Of a stretch of 64,000 nucleotides of DNA, positions 30,612-39,098 are shown one piece after another. The translations under genes were made by a program, and so were the position numbers. The stretch spans positions 1-64,000 of IMG/VR virus record IMGVR_UViG_3300017968_001235. The stretch is one strand, 5' to 3'. The notes beneath the pieces are model-generated. The model was not told where the DNA came from, made no database searches, and saw only the letters and a program-made list of their open reading frames with translations. The DNA comes from a virus. Within the stretch, counting starts at the first letter, position 1, and each line of letters begins with the position of its first letter.

Positions 30612-31219
30612 TGGCTATTAAGCACGTAGGTAGATTTAAATCAAATGGTCGTAAATGCGTAGTAGTATTTCGTACACTACCTAACGATCCAGAACACGCA
30701 CTTGTAGTTCAAACTGAGAACTTAGGTGATAACGAACACGACACTCTAATGAGATTAGTTGAATCTAACACTGGTCAAGTATCTGAAGAATTAGCAGATG
30801 CTATGCAACGTACACCGTTACAAGACGGTAGTATTATGTTAGCAAATTTCCATACTAATGGTAAACTAACTAAGGTTGCAACTAAAGATATTGAGATGAC
30901 ACCAGATACGCAGACTGTTATTAGTCTTGACGAACTAAACTCAATCATTGCTGAACAAAAAGGCGTGAGTATTAACGATCTAGCAGTAAACGGTTCATCA
31001 GTACAAGAAGTAGGTACAGCAAATGAAATGCCTGCTAGTACTGTAGAAGCACAGGCGCAAACAGCACAGGTAGAAGAACAACCTTTATCAGATGAAGATC
31101 TTGCTAAAAATATGAGAGCAGATGCTGATAGAATGTTTAAGGAAGCAGAGCGTCTTAGAAAAGAGGCTGAAGAATTAAGTCCGTCTAAGAAAAAGGCTTC
31201 TTCCAATGCCAAAGCGTAA
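30611..31219 (+). CDS. Conserved T4-like phage protein
   Basis: A 202-residue protein. The first 90 residues (KHVGRFKSNGRKCVVVFRTLP) form a beta-rich region I recognise from T4-like cyanophage proteins of unknown function. A Gln/Ala/Val linker leads to a charged, probably coiled-coil C-terminus (DRMFKEAERLRKEAEELS). It is coupled by one base to the upstream gene and by 14 bases to the next. Confidence 0.65.
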   Translation: MAIKHVGRFKSNGRKCVVVFRTLPNDPEHALVVQTENLGDNEHDTLMRLVESNTGQVSEELADAMQRTPLQDGSIMLANFHTNGKLTKVATKDIEMTPDTQTVISLDELNSIIAEQKGVSINDLAVNGSSVQEVGTANEMPASTVEAQAQTAQVEEQPLSDEDLAKNMRADADRMFKEAERLRKEAEELSPSKKKASSNAKA

Positions 31220-31523
31220 AGGACTTTCTCAGGACGTTATAGATAAATGGCCCGAAGTATTCAAGGATGTGGAGGTTAAAGCAATCCCCCTTGAATACTT
31301 GGAAAGTGTACAAGTTACGTTTAACAATGGCAAAGTATGGGAAATCACTATAAATCGCAACGCTTCTAACACTATGCTTAACAAAGACGTAGAAAAATCG
31401 CTAAATGATATGTTTAAAACCTATGATTCTAGCATTAAAAACGTTGATTTCAAAGTAGACACAGATAGAGTTAAAGAGGACGTTCAAAAACGCACAAAAC
31501 AGTTTTTAAAGAAGAAGAAGTAA
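31206..31523 (+). CDS. Small basic phage protein
   Basis: A 105-residue, Lys-rich protein. The first 70 residues include VTFNNGKVWEITINR and a beta-alpha pattern; the C-terminus is a basic helix (RVKEDVQKRTKQFLKKKK). It could bind nucleic acid or be a small structural partner. It ends 54 bases before the fibre gene start. Confidence 0.6.
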   Translation: MPKRKGLSQDVIDKWPEVFKDVEVKAIPLEYLESVQVTFNNGKVWEITINRNASNTMLNKDVEKSLNDMFKTYDSSIKNVDFKVDTDRVKEDVQKRTKQFLKKKK

Positions 31524-31537
31524 TTTTTCTATTTGGC

Positions 31538-31553
31538 ATAAATACTATATAAT
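31538..31553 (+). promoter_or_regulatory. Late promoter for the tail fibre gene
   Basis: ATAAATACTAT (31538-31548) matches 11 consecutive bases of the T4 late consensus TATAAATACTATT. Transcription should begin near 31550, leaving a leader with aggag (31566-31570) before ATG 31578. This is the best match to the late consensus in the window, and it serves a structural gene as expected. Confidence 0.7.
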
Positions 31554-31577
31554 AGAAGAACACTAGGAGTGCTTTAG

Positions 31578-32945
31578 ATGGCTTTAAGATTACGCAGAGG
31601 AACTGATCAACAACGTCAGTTAATAACACCTTTAGAAGGTGAACTGATATACACTACAGATACCAAACGACTATATATCGGTGATGGTACAACTGCTGGT
31701 GGTATTGCTGTAGATACAGCAGGACAGTTTTTAGGCTCAAACTTAGACTTATCAGGTTACGATATTGACGGACAAGGTAACATCAATATCGACGGTAATA
31801 TTACTGCAACAGGAAATATGACTGTTGACGGTAACTTCACTCTTGGCGGTAACATCACAGTTGGTGATTCAAATACAGATACAGTTAACTTTGCGGCTAA
31901 AATCGAATCAAGCCTAATTCCAGATGTTGATGGTGCAAGAAATGTTGGTTCTACAACTAACAGATTTGGTAGTGTTTATTCTAACTTTATTAGTGTTACA
32001 GACAGCATTGAAGCAGGTTATATTAATGCCAATGTTGTTGGCAATGACAGTACAGTAATTGTTAACGTAGCAACAGGTGCTATTACAGCAACAGGACAAC
32101 TAACTGGTGATGTTCTTGCAACAGATAATTCATTGTTCTTTAATGCTACATCAAAAGCAGTAACAGCAGGCGCAGGTGTATTTACAGGTGCTGTTAGTGC
32201 TCCAAGTTTTACAGGTTCTTTAACAGGTGATGTTAACGGTTCTATTTTCGGTGATGACTCTACTGCACTAGTAGATGCTGTAAGAAATACAGTAACCTTA
32301 AACAACGGTGTTGTTAGATTTGATGGTAATCAAATTGAACTTAGCGGTGTTGACTATATGGCACTTGGTAAAGAAACAGACGTTGCTGGACCTACATTTA
32401 GAATTACAAACGTTGACGCTTCACCACCGTTAGACTTAGTTACACTTGCAGGTACTAACATTGGTAATATTTCTAAAGTAAACTTTTCAAGTAAGCACGG
32501 TGATATTCAAAACCCTGTTAGAGCAACAGCAGGTGACTTCATTGGTGCATTAAGTTCACGAGCATGGGATCCAGATGTAGGTGACTATGTTCCATCAAGT
32601 ATTATTGGTTGGACCGTTGACGAAAATACAACTCCAGCACAAGATATTGCTAATGGTAAAATCTTATTCATTAACAACGCAGGTTCAGGTTCTGCTCCGT
32701 CACTTAATGTTATGTCATATGACTCACGTGGCTATCTAGCAGTTAACAGAACAGTTGGTTATGTTGCAAGTGCTACATTAGATGTTAACGGTTTTGCTAA
32801 ACTAACTCCACAAACAGCAGAGCCAACAGCAAGTGAAGGTATTATTGCAATCGCAGACGGTACTAGTTGGGATCCTGCATCAAAAGCAGGTGCAGTAAGT
32901 TATCCAGTGTACTACGATGGTAATGCTTGGAACGCTTTCTATTAA
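31578..32945 (+). CDS. Tail fibre-type virion protein
   Basis: A 455-residue protein with the N-terminus MALRLRRGTDQQRQLITPLEGELIYT... shortened here; LRLRRGT, EGELIYTTDT and LYIGDGTT are hallmarks of fibre proteins in T4-like marine phages. The rest is Asn/Gly/Thr-rich and beta-repetitive, with repeated IDGNITATGNMTVDGNFTL-type strands (about 70-110), as in triple-beta-helix fibres. It likely forms a trimeric adhesion fibre. Its late promoter lies upstream. The C-terminus (about 410-455, GIIAIADGTSWDPASKAG) is a short globular tip region. Confidence 0.9.
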   Translation: MALRLRRGTDQQRQLITPLEGELIYTTDTKRLYIGDGTTAGGIAVDTAGQFLGSNLDLSGYDIDGQGNINIDGNITATGNMTVDGNFTLGGNITVGDSNTDTVNFAAKIESSLIPDVDGARNVGSTTNRFGSVYSNFISVTDSIEAGYINANVVGNDSTVIVNVATGAITATGQLTGDVLATDNSLFFNATSKAVTAGAGVFTGAVSAPSFTGSLTGDVNGSIFGDDSTALVDAVRNTVTLNNGVVRFDGNQIELSGVDYMALGKETDVAGPTFRITNVDASPPLDLVTLAGTNIGNISKVNFSSKHGDIQNPVRATAGDFIGALSSRAWDPDVGDYVPSSIIGWTVDENTTPAQDIANGKILFINNAGSGSAPSLNVMSYDSRGYLAVNRTVGYVASATLDVNGFAKLTPQTAEPTASEGIIAIADGTSWDPASKAGAVSYPVYYDGNAWNAFY

Positions 32946-32989
32946 TTCAGCATTAATAACTCCTAAGTAAATTTCAACTAAGTAAGAGT

Positions 32990-33658
32990 ATGAGCACACT
33001 TACACTCTATACATCAGGCTCTACAGAGCAACCAAAAGAAGTTGTCCATTCTTGGGAATACATAAAAGAATGTGCAACCAAAAGTATAAAAGAAATTGGT
33101 TTAACCAAACACGATAGAGTATTAGATGTGTTTCCAGCAAACACTATTGCCCACTACACAATCACCGCCGTTCCTGCGTTTTTAAGCGGCGCACAGCACG
33201 TTTCTAGTAACTTTAATGCCTATACCTACCCTGAACTGTTTAACCGCGTTAAACCGACGTATATTAGTTTAATACCACGCCATTTAGAACTGTTACAAAA
33301 GACCAAAGGCTTTAAAGAGTTGGATATGAGTTGTGTCCGTTATATGGTTACTGGTAGTTCCAAAATAGAACAAAGTTTTATAGATGCATTTAAAGAACGT
33401 GGTGTCCAAACTGTAGCAAATTGGTATGGTATGACAGAATTTCCGCCACCTGTAATGATTGGGTATAATAGTACATCATTTGATCTAAACACAATAAAAG
33501 ACGATCATGTAATGTTTATGCCTGTAACTCCTGATGGCAAATTATGTCAATGCCATATTAACGGTAGAGCAACAGGAGATGTATTTAATATTGAAACAAT
33601 GGAATTTCACTCACGCATAGAAGAGCCTAATGGAAGAACTTGGAAGAACAATTTTTAA
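32990..33658 (+). CDS. Minimal adenylate-forming (ANL-like) enzyme
   Basis: A 222-residue protein with core motifs of AMP-forming acyl/aryl-CoA ligases: LYTSGSTEQPKEVVHS (about 6-21, motif A3), NWYGMTEFPP (about 143-152, A5) and NGRATGDVF (about 191-199, A7-like). ANL enzymes are normally 500-600 residues. The first ~150 residues and the C-terminal swinging domain are absent, so it could load an acyl or amino acid but not carry out the second half-reaction alone. The next gene overlaps its end by 29 bases and may be an acyltransferase partner. Confidence 0.7.
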   Translation: MSTLTLYTSGSTEQPKEVVHSWEYIKECATKSIKEIGLTKHDRVLDVFPANTIAHYTITAVPAFLSGAQHVSSNFNAYTYPELFNRVKPTYISLIPRHLELLQKTKGFKELDMSCVRYMVTGSSKIEQSFIDAFKERGVQTVANWYGMTEFPPPVMIGYNSTSFDLNTIKDDHVMFMPVTPDGKLCQCHINGRATGDVFNIETMEFHSRIEEPNGRTWKNNF

Positions 33659-34217
33659 TAACGATACTAGAAGAATAGTAAAACTTTCTGAAGTAGATGT
33701 CTTTTCTGTAAAAGATTTTTGTGAAGAATGTAACAAATTAGGATTACAAAATAATAAGTCTTTAGAAAGAATGAAGTGGGATACTGCTACTTGGTTTGCG
33801 GCATTAGACGAAAGTAAAATTTATTCTATTGCAGGATATCATAAATTAAACATAGACGAACACTCGTATCGTGTGTTATTCCGCGGTGCTCAACTCCCAG
33901 GATACAATCCTAATACTTTTAGTAAAGATGTATATGCTAGTGTTGTTCACTGGACTTACTTATTAGAAGCACAAATTAACGATATATTAAAACAAGACCC
34001 ACAAGCAAAACTTTACATAAGCACAAACATAGATAAAAATAACGATGCACCTAGCAGTCATAAACTTACTAGTATGATGACTCCGTTATTAATCAAACGT
34101 AAATTATTAAGTTTAGAATATGAAAATATAGACCTATACTTTACAAAACAAAACTTGTATAGGGTAAATGTTGAAGAATATTTTAAACAGCGTTCTGCTT
34201 ATTTTGATAGTAAGTAA
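33630..34217 (+). CDS. Possible GNAT-like acyltransferase
   Basis: This protein has 195 residues and overlaps the ANL-like gene by 29 bases. It has an alpha/beta pattern with YRVLFRGAQLPGYNP (about 77-91) and a later Tyr-rich C-terminus. The shape and size suit a GNAT-type acetyl/acyltransferase, but I do not see a clear Q/RxxGxG/A loop, so I leave the family open. It would fit as the acceptor enzyme of the adenylate-forming protein. Its 3' end overlaps the convergent halogenase gene by 35 bases. Confidence 0.45.
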   Translation: MEELGRTIFNNDTRRIVKLSEVDVFSVKDFCEECNKLGLQNNKSLERMKWDTATWFAALDESKIYSIAGYHKLNIDEHSYRVLFRGAQLPGYNPNTFSKDVYASVVHWTYLLEAQINDILKQDPQAKLYISTNIDKNNDAPSSHKLTSMMTPLLIKRKLLSLEYENIDLYFTKQNLYRVNVEEYFKQRSAYFDSK

Positions 34218-35409
34218 AGTTTTCGTAGTATAAACCAAGTGTTGCCCAGATAGCATCAGGATACAAATTAGTGTATTTGTTTCCAGTCTTAGCATAGTGT
34301 TCCCATAAAGTTTTAGAAAAGTCTAGTTTAGAATAATGCTTCCAAAACTCTGTATCGTTACGTGAACTTAAACCGTAATGATGAAGAATATAATCACTGT
34401 TTTCTTTCCAGGTACGTTTAACCATTTTGTTATATGCTCTAGCACCGTAACCTCTTTCAATGCAATTAGCAAGAGTAGTAATACCATGCTGTATCATAAA
34501 CAATGCATTTGATTCTAACGGATCAATAAATCCTTGACTCATGCCTATAGCAACTACGTTGTCTTGCCAAGCATTTTCTAACCACCCAGGTTGCCATTTA
34601 ATTAGTCTCGGCTCTTTGTCTTGCCAGGGTGTTAGTTCTTTAGTATATTCTTTAAATTGTTCTAATGCTGTATCATCGTCAACATATTGATCTGCAAAAC
34701 AGTATCCTGTACCTGTTCTACTTGTTAGTCCAATTTTAAATTGCCATCCGTAATCTCTAGCGATTGTTCTAGTATACGGAACCATTTCGTCAAGTTCAAA
34801 CGGACAAACCCAAGCACTATTAACTAGATGATGCTCAGATAAATCTGCAAGTGTTTTGTCTTTAACAAATTGTCTACGAAGTCCTGTACAATCAATATAC
34901 AAGTCATAACCTTCTGGTAATGTATCTAGTGTTGCAATTTCGTGCTTTACACGTTTACAATTATCTTTAACAATACGCCCGGCTTCTTCTGCGTGTAAAT
35001 GATATGCTACTGCTCTCCAAGCATCGCGATCATATAGATCATTAATACTATGCTTATCTACTTTACCTTGTTCAAACTCTTTGTACCAAGTATTAAATGC
35101 ATCATTATCGTTGTACCAAAATGTAAATGCAAATTCTTCACCGTCTGGTTTATCCCAACCTTGTTTTATATTACCAAACTTATGTACAGCATCACACTTA
35201 GGCATCCATTCTTTTTCATCCATTCCGAAACTTTCAAAGAATGATTTTATCATAGGCAATGTACTTTCACCTACTCCAATGATAGGAATATCACTGCTTT
35301 CGATTAGTGTAATTTCAATGTCTGGAAATTTATTTTCTAAGTATCCTGCGGTCCACCAACCAGTTGTTCCGCCTCCTATGATACATATTTTTTTATATTG
35401 TGTACTCAT
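34183..35409 (-). CDS. Flavin-dependent halogenase (tryptophan halogenase family)
   Basis: A 408-residue protein. GGGTTGWWTA (residues 12-21) is the FAD-binding GxGxxG block, GVGESTLP (about 45-52) is a second family hallmark, and KCDAVHKFG (71-79) keeps the catalytic Lys (K77) that forms the halamine intermediate. The WxWxIP motif is altered: GWQFKIGL at 221-228. Known relatives include tryptophan 7-halogenase PrnA and the cyanophage halogenase VirX1, which iodinates diverse substrates. This one is shorter than PrnA (538). It overlaps the Asp-hydroxylase gene upstream by 17 bases. The substrate is unknown. Confidence 0.85.
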   Translation of the reverse strand: MSTQYKKICIIGGGTTGWWTAGYLENKFPDIEITLIESSDIPIIGVGESTLPMIKSFFESFGMDEKEWMPKCDAVHKFGNIKQGWDKPDGEEFAFTFWYNDNDAFNTWYKEFEQGKVDKHSINDLYDRDAWRAVAYHLHAEEAGRIVKDNCKRVKHEIATLDTLPEGYDLYIDCTGLRRQFVKDKTLADLSEHHLVNSAWVCPFELDEMVPYTRTIARDYGWQFKIGLTSRTGTGYCFADQYVDDDTALEQFKEYTKELTPWQDKEPRLIKWQPGWLENAWQDNVVAIGMSQGFIDPLESNALFMIQHGITTLANCIERGYGARAYNKMVKRTWKENSDYILHHYGLSSRNDTEFWKHYSKLDFSKTLWEHYAKTGNKYTNLYPDAIWATLGLYYENFTYYQNKQNAV

Positions 35410-35986
35410 TGTTAACCACTTTATTCATATCTTCAATACGTAACTTTGTAATGAAATGTACACGAGTTGTTTCACCTTTATTAAATGTACCGTGTAATTT
35501 TTCTGTATTAATCAAGTATGCTTTACCTGGTTGCAAATTATATTCTTTACCTTCAAAATTAAACATAGATTCATTGTTTGCTGTTATTGGCATATGAATC
35601 TTGTAAAATTCTTCATTGTCACTATGTAAATTTATCTTAGTTTCAGGCGGGTGAGCAGTAATAACGGTTTGTCTTACAAAAGGCAATGCCTTTAAAAACT
35701 TTTCTGCAAATCCAAATATTAATTCTGTTGGAACATCAAACGTTCCTACAACATCATCACCTTTAGAAATATCGTATGGGGAACAGGGTTTCTTTGGATC
35801 TTTTAAATTACTTTGGATTGCCCAACCGTACACTTCACTAACATTATGATCTTTAGTGTCTGTATCAGCGTCAGGCGCCCACTTCAAGTAACTGAAATTT
35901 GATTGAACTGTATGATAGTAATGTTCTAATTCTTCCAACGAAAACTTGAAGTTATCTAATTCAATGACTTCAAAGTTCTCAGGCAT
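35393..35986 (-). CDS. Asp/Asn hydroxylase-type 2OG oxygenase
   Basis: A 197-residue jelly-roll enzyme of the aspartyl/asparaginyl beta-hydroxylase family. The metal triad is HSD (about 123-125) and His in EKLHGTF (about 168), with the 2OG-binding Arg in TTRVHFI (about 178). The gene starts at the propeller stop (TAATG) and overlaps the halogenase gene, giving a propeller, hydroxylase, halogenase operon. Known members hydroxylate Asp or Asn side chains in proteins, so a virion or propeller protein is a candidate substrate. Confidence 0.8.
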   Translation of the reverse strand: MPENFEVIELDNFKFSLEELEHYYHTVQSNFSYLKWAPDADTDTKDHNVSEVYGWAIQSNLKDPKKPCSPYDISKGDDVVGTFDVPTELIFGFAEKFLKALPFVRQTVITAHPPETKINLHSDNEEFYKIHMPITANNESMFNFEGKEYNLQPGKAYLINTEKLHGTFNKGETTRVHFITKLRIEDMNKVVNNEYTI

Positions 35987-37227
35987 TATTCCATTTCTAA
36001 CTCAAATGCAATCTGCTTAGATTCCTTGTTTTTCAGATCAACAAATAACATCTCTGACTTAAGAACATTGTCAACTAAATCAAATCTAAATGGAACTGTT
36101 ACTGCTTTATTTGTTTCTTTAGAAGCAACACCTACATAAATGTTATTAGTTTTTAGATTGAAACTTTCTGTAACACCAGAATCGTTAACATCAAATACTG
36201 CACCTGGTGCAATGTTAGACATTGATGGATGCTGTACTGAAGGCATTAACATAATGCTATCACCTACAACAGGCATAGACCCTAATGATCTATCTGTTCT
36301 AGTTCTTTTAATTTCTAGTGTATCTAAATTTAGATCAATTAGTTCTTGACACTTTTCCCAAGAACTATGTGCAATTAATCTGTTGTCAACAATAACCCCA
36401 TTCTTGAAACCAAGTTGTCCAACTTCACTTTCTGAATCTTCAAGTACGTAAGGTACTGAAGTAATTTCATTGCCATCATAAATCCAAAAATGTAATTCTT
36501 TAGTTTCGCCCATTACTAATGGTAAGCCTACAATTTTATCGTTGCGACTAATAGCACCGTAGAATGCACCTTTAACTGGAGCAGTAACTAATTTAGTAGA
36601 GTAATCGTCTAATGAAAGAACTAACAATTGGTCTGTTGGATTACCGTATGGGAAAAATGCTACTTCGTTAGTCTTTTCAATATATGTACAATGTACAGAT
36701 GCTGTTTCGTCAGCAACATCACGTGCAATCATTTTTTCTGATTCTGTATCATAAATGATTACAACACCACTGTTTAATGGTGGGTAAATAATTTTTTTAC
36801 CAACAACTACAGGTCTACCAAAGTTAAAGTGACCGCAGAATGTTTTAGGTGTTTCAACACCATGAATAGTAATTGCTTTATCTTGAATCATTTCAACTGT
36901 GTCAGTATCAAGGTCAACTTTAGCCATACGCACAATACTATCTACGTGTTTCTTTTGTGTACGCATTACATAAGCATACTTGCCTACTACAGCAACAGCA
37001 CGATATCTGTCACCGTCTTCACTTTGCTCACTAAAATCAATAAACTTTACAGTTTCGTTATCAGTGTTAATCTTTAAAAGACCGGCTTTAGCACCTGCAT
37101 CTTTGTTGTAATCTCTATCGGTTTCGCCCTCAACTCTGACCTTACCGTTAGTAACTACTGACAAAAATGTGCCATTTCCAATGTAATAAGGGTCGTCAAG
37201 CACGTTTGTATAATAAACATTTGACAT
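35986..37227 (-). CDS. Beta-propeller repeat protein
   Basis: A 413-residue protein starting at 37227 (MSNVYYTN), with ggag before it; an ATG at 37239 lacks a ribosome binding site. It is built from ~50-residue repeats that each end in a P-x-G/N turn and an Asp-rich strand, such as KIIYPPLNSG, EVAFFPYGNPT and KIVGLPLVMG. The repeats match a kelch-like beta-propeller of six to eight blades. Two relatives lie at 42750 and 43981. It could be a receptor-binding, scaffolding or substrate protein. Its operon includes a hydroxylase and the halogenase. A late-type promoter lies upstream. Confidence 0.7.
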   Translation of the reverse strand: MSNVYYTNVLDDPYYIGNGTFLSVVTNGKVRVEGETDRDYNKDAGAKAGLLKINTDNETVKFIDFSEQSEDGDRYRAVAVVGKYAYVMRTQKKHVDSIVRMAKVDLDTDTVEMIQDKAITIHGVETPKTFCGHFNFGRPVVVGKKIIYPPLNSGVVIIYDTESEKMIARDVADETASVHCTYIEKTNEVAFFPYGNPTDQLLVLSLDDYSTKLVTAPVKGAFYGAISRNDKIVGLPLVMGETKELHFWIYDGNEITSVPYVLEDSESEVGQLGFKNGVIVDNRLIAHSSWEKCQELIDLNLDTLEIKRTRTDRSLGSMPVVGDSIMLMPSVQHPSMSNIAPGAVFDVNDSGVTESFNLKTNNIYVGVASKETNKAVTVPFRFDLVDNVLKSEMLFVDLKNKESKQIAFELEME

Positions 37228-37250
37228 ATTTTTCTCCATACTCTATACTA

Positions 37251-37257
37251 TATTTAT
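37251..37257 (-). promoter_or_regulatory. Late-type promoter for the propeller operon
   Basis: On the minus strand the core ATAAATA occupies 37257-37251, followed by a 24-base gap to ATG 37227 with a ribosome binding site (ggagaa). It overlaps the stop codon of the next gene upstream. The position suits a late transcript of propeller, hydroxylase and halogenase. Confidence 0.5.
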
Positions 37258-37994
37258 TTAATATGCGTGGTAATCCCAGCGAAGGTGGTAACATATTCTG
37301 GGTCGATTCTAGTTAAAAAATGCACTCGTTCGGTGGTTCCGTTGTTAATTGTGCTATGATTTACTATAGGATTAATCATATATATTTTGCCTGGCTTCAT
37401 TACATACTTACGCTCGTCGTTTTCACCAAAACAGAATAGTGCTTGATCATTTGAGTGCATTGGAATATGCAACTTCTTATATGATCCATCATGATGATTA
37501 TGCACACGGGTGCCTGGTGGATGCTTAATTGCTAGTAACTGTCTTAGTGCTGGTTCGCCCCACTCTTTAATCATCTTGTTTACTATACCAAATTTATATA
37601 CACTCATAATTTTAGAATCAGCATAAAACCCATCACCGTCGGCATCTAAATCGTATTTTTCTAATTCAGGATAATGTATAGGATTAACATGACGTTTTCC
37701 TGCACAAGGAATGTTACGTTCGGCAGGCCAAGATATTCCCCAACCGCTAACGTTGCCTTCGTAGTTTCCTACCCTATTTGTTTCAGTCCACATTTCAAAA
37801 ATTTCTTTTTTAATGTATTCTTTTAATCCAAAGTGAAATTCTAAATGTGCTAGATCAGTTTTTAGTACATCATAATAATCTTCAAGCAACGAAATATCAA
37901 TAGTTGCTTTAAACTCAATAATATCCCAGTCATAACTATTAAGAAATTCTGGTGTAAAATCTTCTGGGTTGTAATCTGTTATGTATCTGTCCAT
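37254..37994 (-). CDS. Asp/Asn hydroxylase-type 2OG oxygenase
   Basis: A 246-residue enzyme. PGTRVHNHHDGSYKKLHIPMH (shortened) shows the HxD pair HHD (about 167-169), with the distal His in IVNHSTI (about 217) and Arg in TERVHFL (about 230). It is longer at the N-terminus than the other hydroxylases of the window, by an extra helical segment of about 60 residues. It overlaps the phosphatase-like gene by 16 bases. Substrate unknown. Confidence 0.8.
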   Translation of the reverse strand: MDRYITDYNPEDFTPEFLNSYDWDIIEFKATIDISLLEDYYDVLKTDLAHLEFHFGLKEYIKKEIFEMWTETNRVGNYEGNVSGWGISWPAERNIPCAGKRHVNPIHYPELEKYDLDADGDGFYADSKIMSVYKFGIVNKMIKEWGEPALRQLLAIKHPPGTRVHNHHDGSYKKLHIPMHSNDQALFCFGENDERKYVMKPGKIYMINPIVNHSTINNGTTERVHFLTRIDPEYVTTFAGITTHIK

Positions 37995-38446
37995 GTTGTC
38001 CTTAGCATTTCTTTTACATAGTAATAAGAATTAACTGCGCCTGGTGTAGGCTTTTGTTCATCAGTATTTAACAAAGTTTCTTTTATAAAGTCTGCAACTG
38101 CTTTACTTCTTACTTGTCCTTTTATACAATAAACATGAACATTAGCATCTTCAGGAATAGTTTTTATAAATTTTACTAATTCGTCTGCCTGGTATCCACG
38201 CATTGCTTTTGCTTCAAACCACATATCAAAGTCGCCGCCCCACTTTCGAGTGTCCTCGGGAACATCGTCAAACTTTAATGTTATAACGTTTGAATGTTGT
38301 CTTTTAAAATACGGATCACAATGTGGGCCGCCTGACGGCTCAATACAAATAAAGAAATCTTTTTTATTATCAACAGTTGTGTCGTCTATGTCATTAAACT
38401 TTGCATAGGTAATAAAACTTTCTTTTGATCTATATTCTACTAACAT
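37979..38446 (-). CDS. CX5R protein-tyrosine/dual-specificity phosphatase-like protein
   Basis: This protein has 155 residues. VHVYCIKGQVRSKAVADFI (about 108-126) carries the PTP loop Cys-x5-Arg-Ser (Cys about 112, Arg about 118), flanked by the hydrophobic strand and helix of that fold. A general acid Asp is not certain. Phosphatase activity on protein, sugar or RNA phosphates is possible, and a rhodanese-like role is the main alternative. It lies between two hydroxylase genes and overlaps both by 16-17 bases. Confidence 0.6.
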   Translation of the reverse strand: MLVEYRSKESFITYAKFNDIDDTTVDNKKDFFICIEPSGGPHCDPYFKRQHSNVITLKFDDVPEDTRKWGGDFDMWFEAKAMRGYQADELVKFIKTIPEDANVHVYCIKGQVRSKAVADFIKETLLNTDEQKPTPGAVNSYYYVKEMLRTTWTDT

Positions 38447-39098
38447 CTTCAGTCCATACCTTTCCGTACAAGTGTATTCTGTTTGTACTACCTTTGTTTT
38501 CTACACTATGCGGAATAGTTGTGTTGACAAGATATGCCCAACCCGGTTCCATATGAAATTCTTCGCCTCCAATAATCCAATTACTATCTTCATTAGTATG
38601 AATTGGAATATGTACACGCAATTTGTCAGGTTGATCTTGATGTGTAATTAATTTTGTTCCTGGGGTATGTATTGTTACCAACCACTTTTTACTTTTAAAA
38701 GGTAATTGCTTTACAAGTTCTAATCCGTATCCTGTAAAACATTTACGAGGATTTAATTCATCATTATCGTTGTCACGATATTCCTCTTTAGCACATCCTT
38801 GTTCAAATGGTTTAGGTCCAGGTTCATCACTGTTCCAACAAAGTGTATAGTATGCCGCATCATCTGGCAAGTAATGTCCTGTCTTTGCTTCAGGATCTAC
38901 AATAGGAAACTTCCATACGTGATGATTTTCACCAATAACAAACTTCCAATCAGAATAATTTTCTTCAAGAGTTTTATACCACTCTTGTATTTTTTCTACA
39001 TCTACTTCAAACAATTTTTTAACTTTGAATCCTAAGTCTAAAGGTTCACAAGTTTCAATATATCGTTTGAAATCTTGGGTGTGTTGTTGCGTTTCCAT
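38430..39098 (-). CDS. Asp/Asn hydroxylase-type 2OG oxygenase
   Basis: A 222-residue enzyme. TPGTKLITHQDQPDKLRVHIP shows HQD (about 150-152), later TTIPHSVEN the distal His (about 198) and TNRIHLY the 2OG Arg (about 207). The sequence between the parts is close in length to the 37254 paralogue, suggesting duplication. It overlaps the upstream gene at 39055 by 44 bases, the largest overlap in this run, and has only a weak ribosome binding site. Confidence 0.8.
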   Translation of the reverse strand: METQQHTQDFKRYIETCEPLDLGFKVKKLFEVDVEKIQEWYKTLEENYSDWKFVIGENHHVWKFPIVDPEAKTGHYLPDDAAYYTLCWNSDEPGPKPFEQGCAKEEYRDNDNDELNPRKCFTGYGLELVKQLPFKSKKWLVTIHTPGTKLITHQDQPDKLRVHIPIHTNEDSNWIIGGEEFHMEPGWAYLVNTTIPHSVENKGSTNRIHLYGKVWTEDVSRI

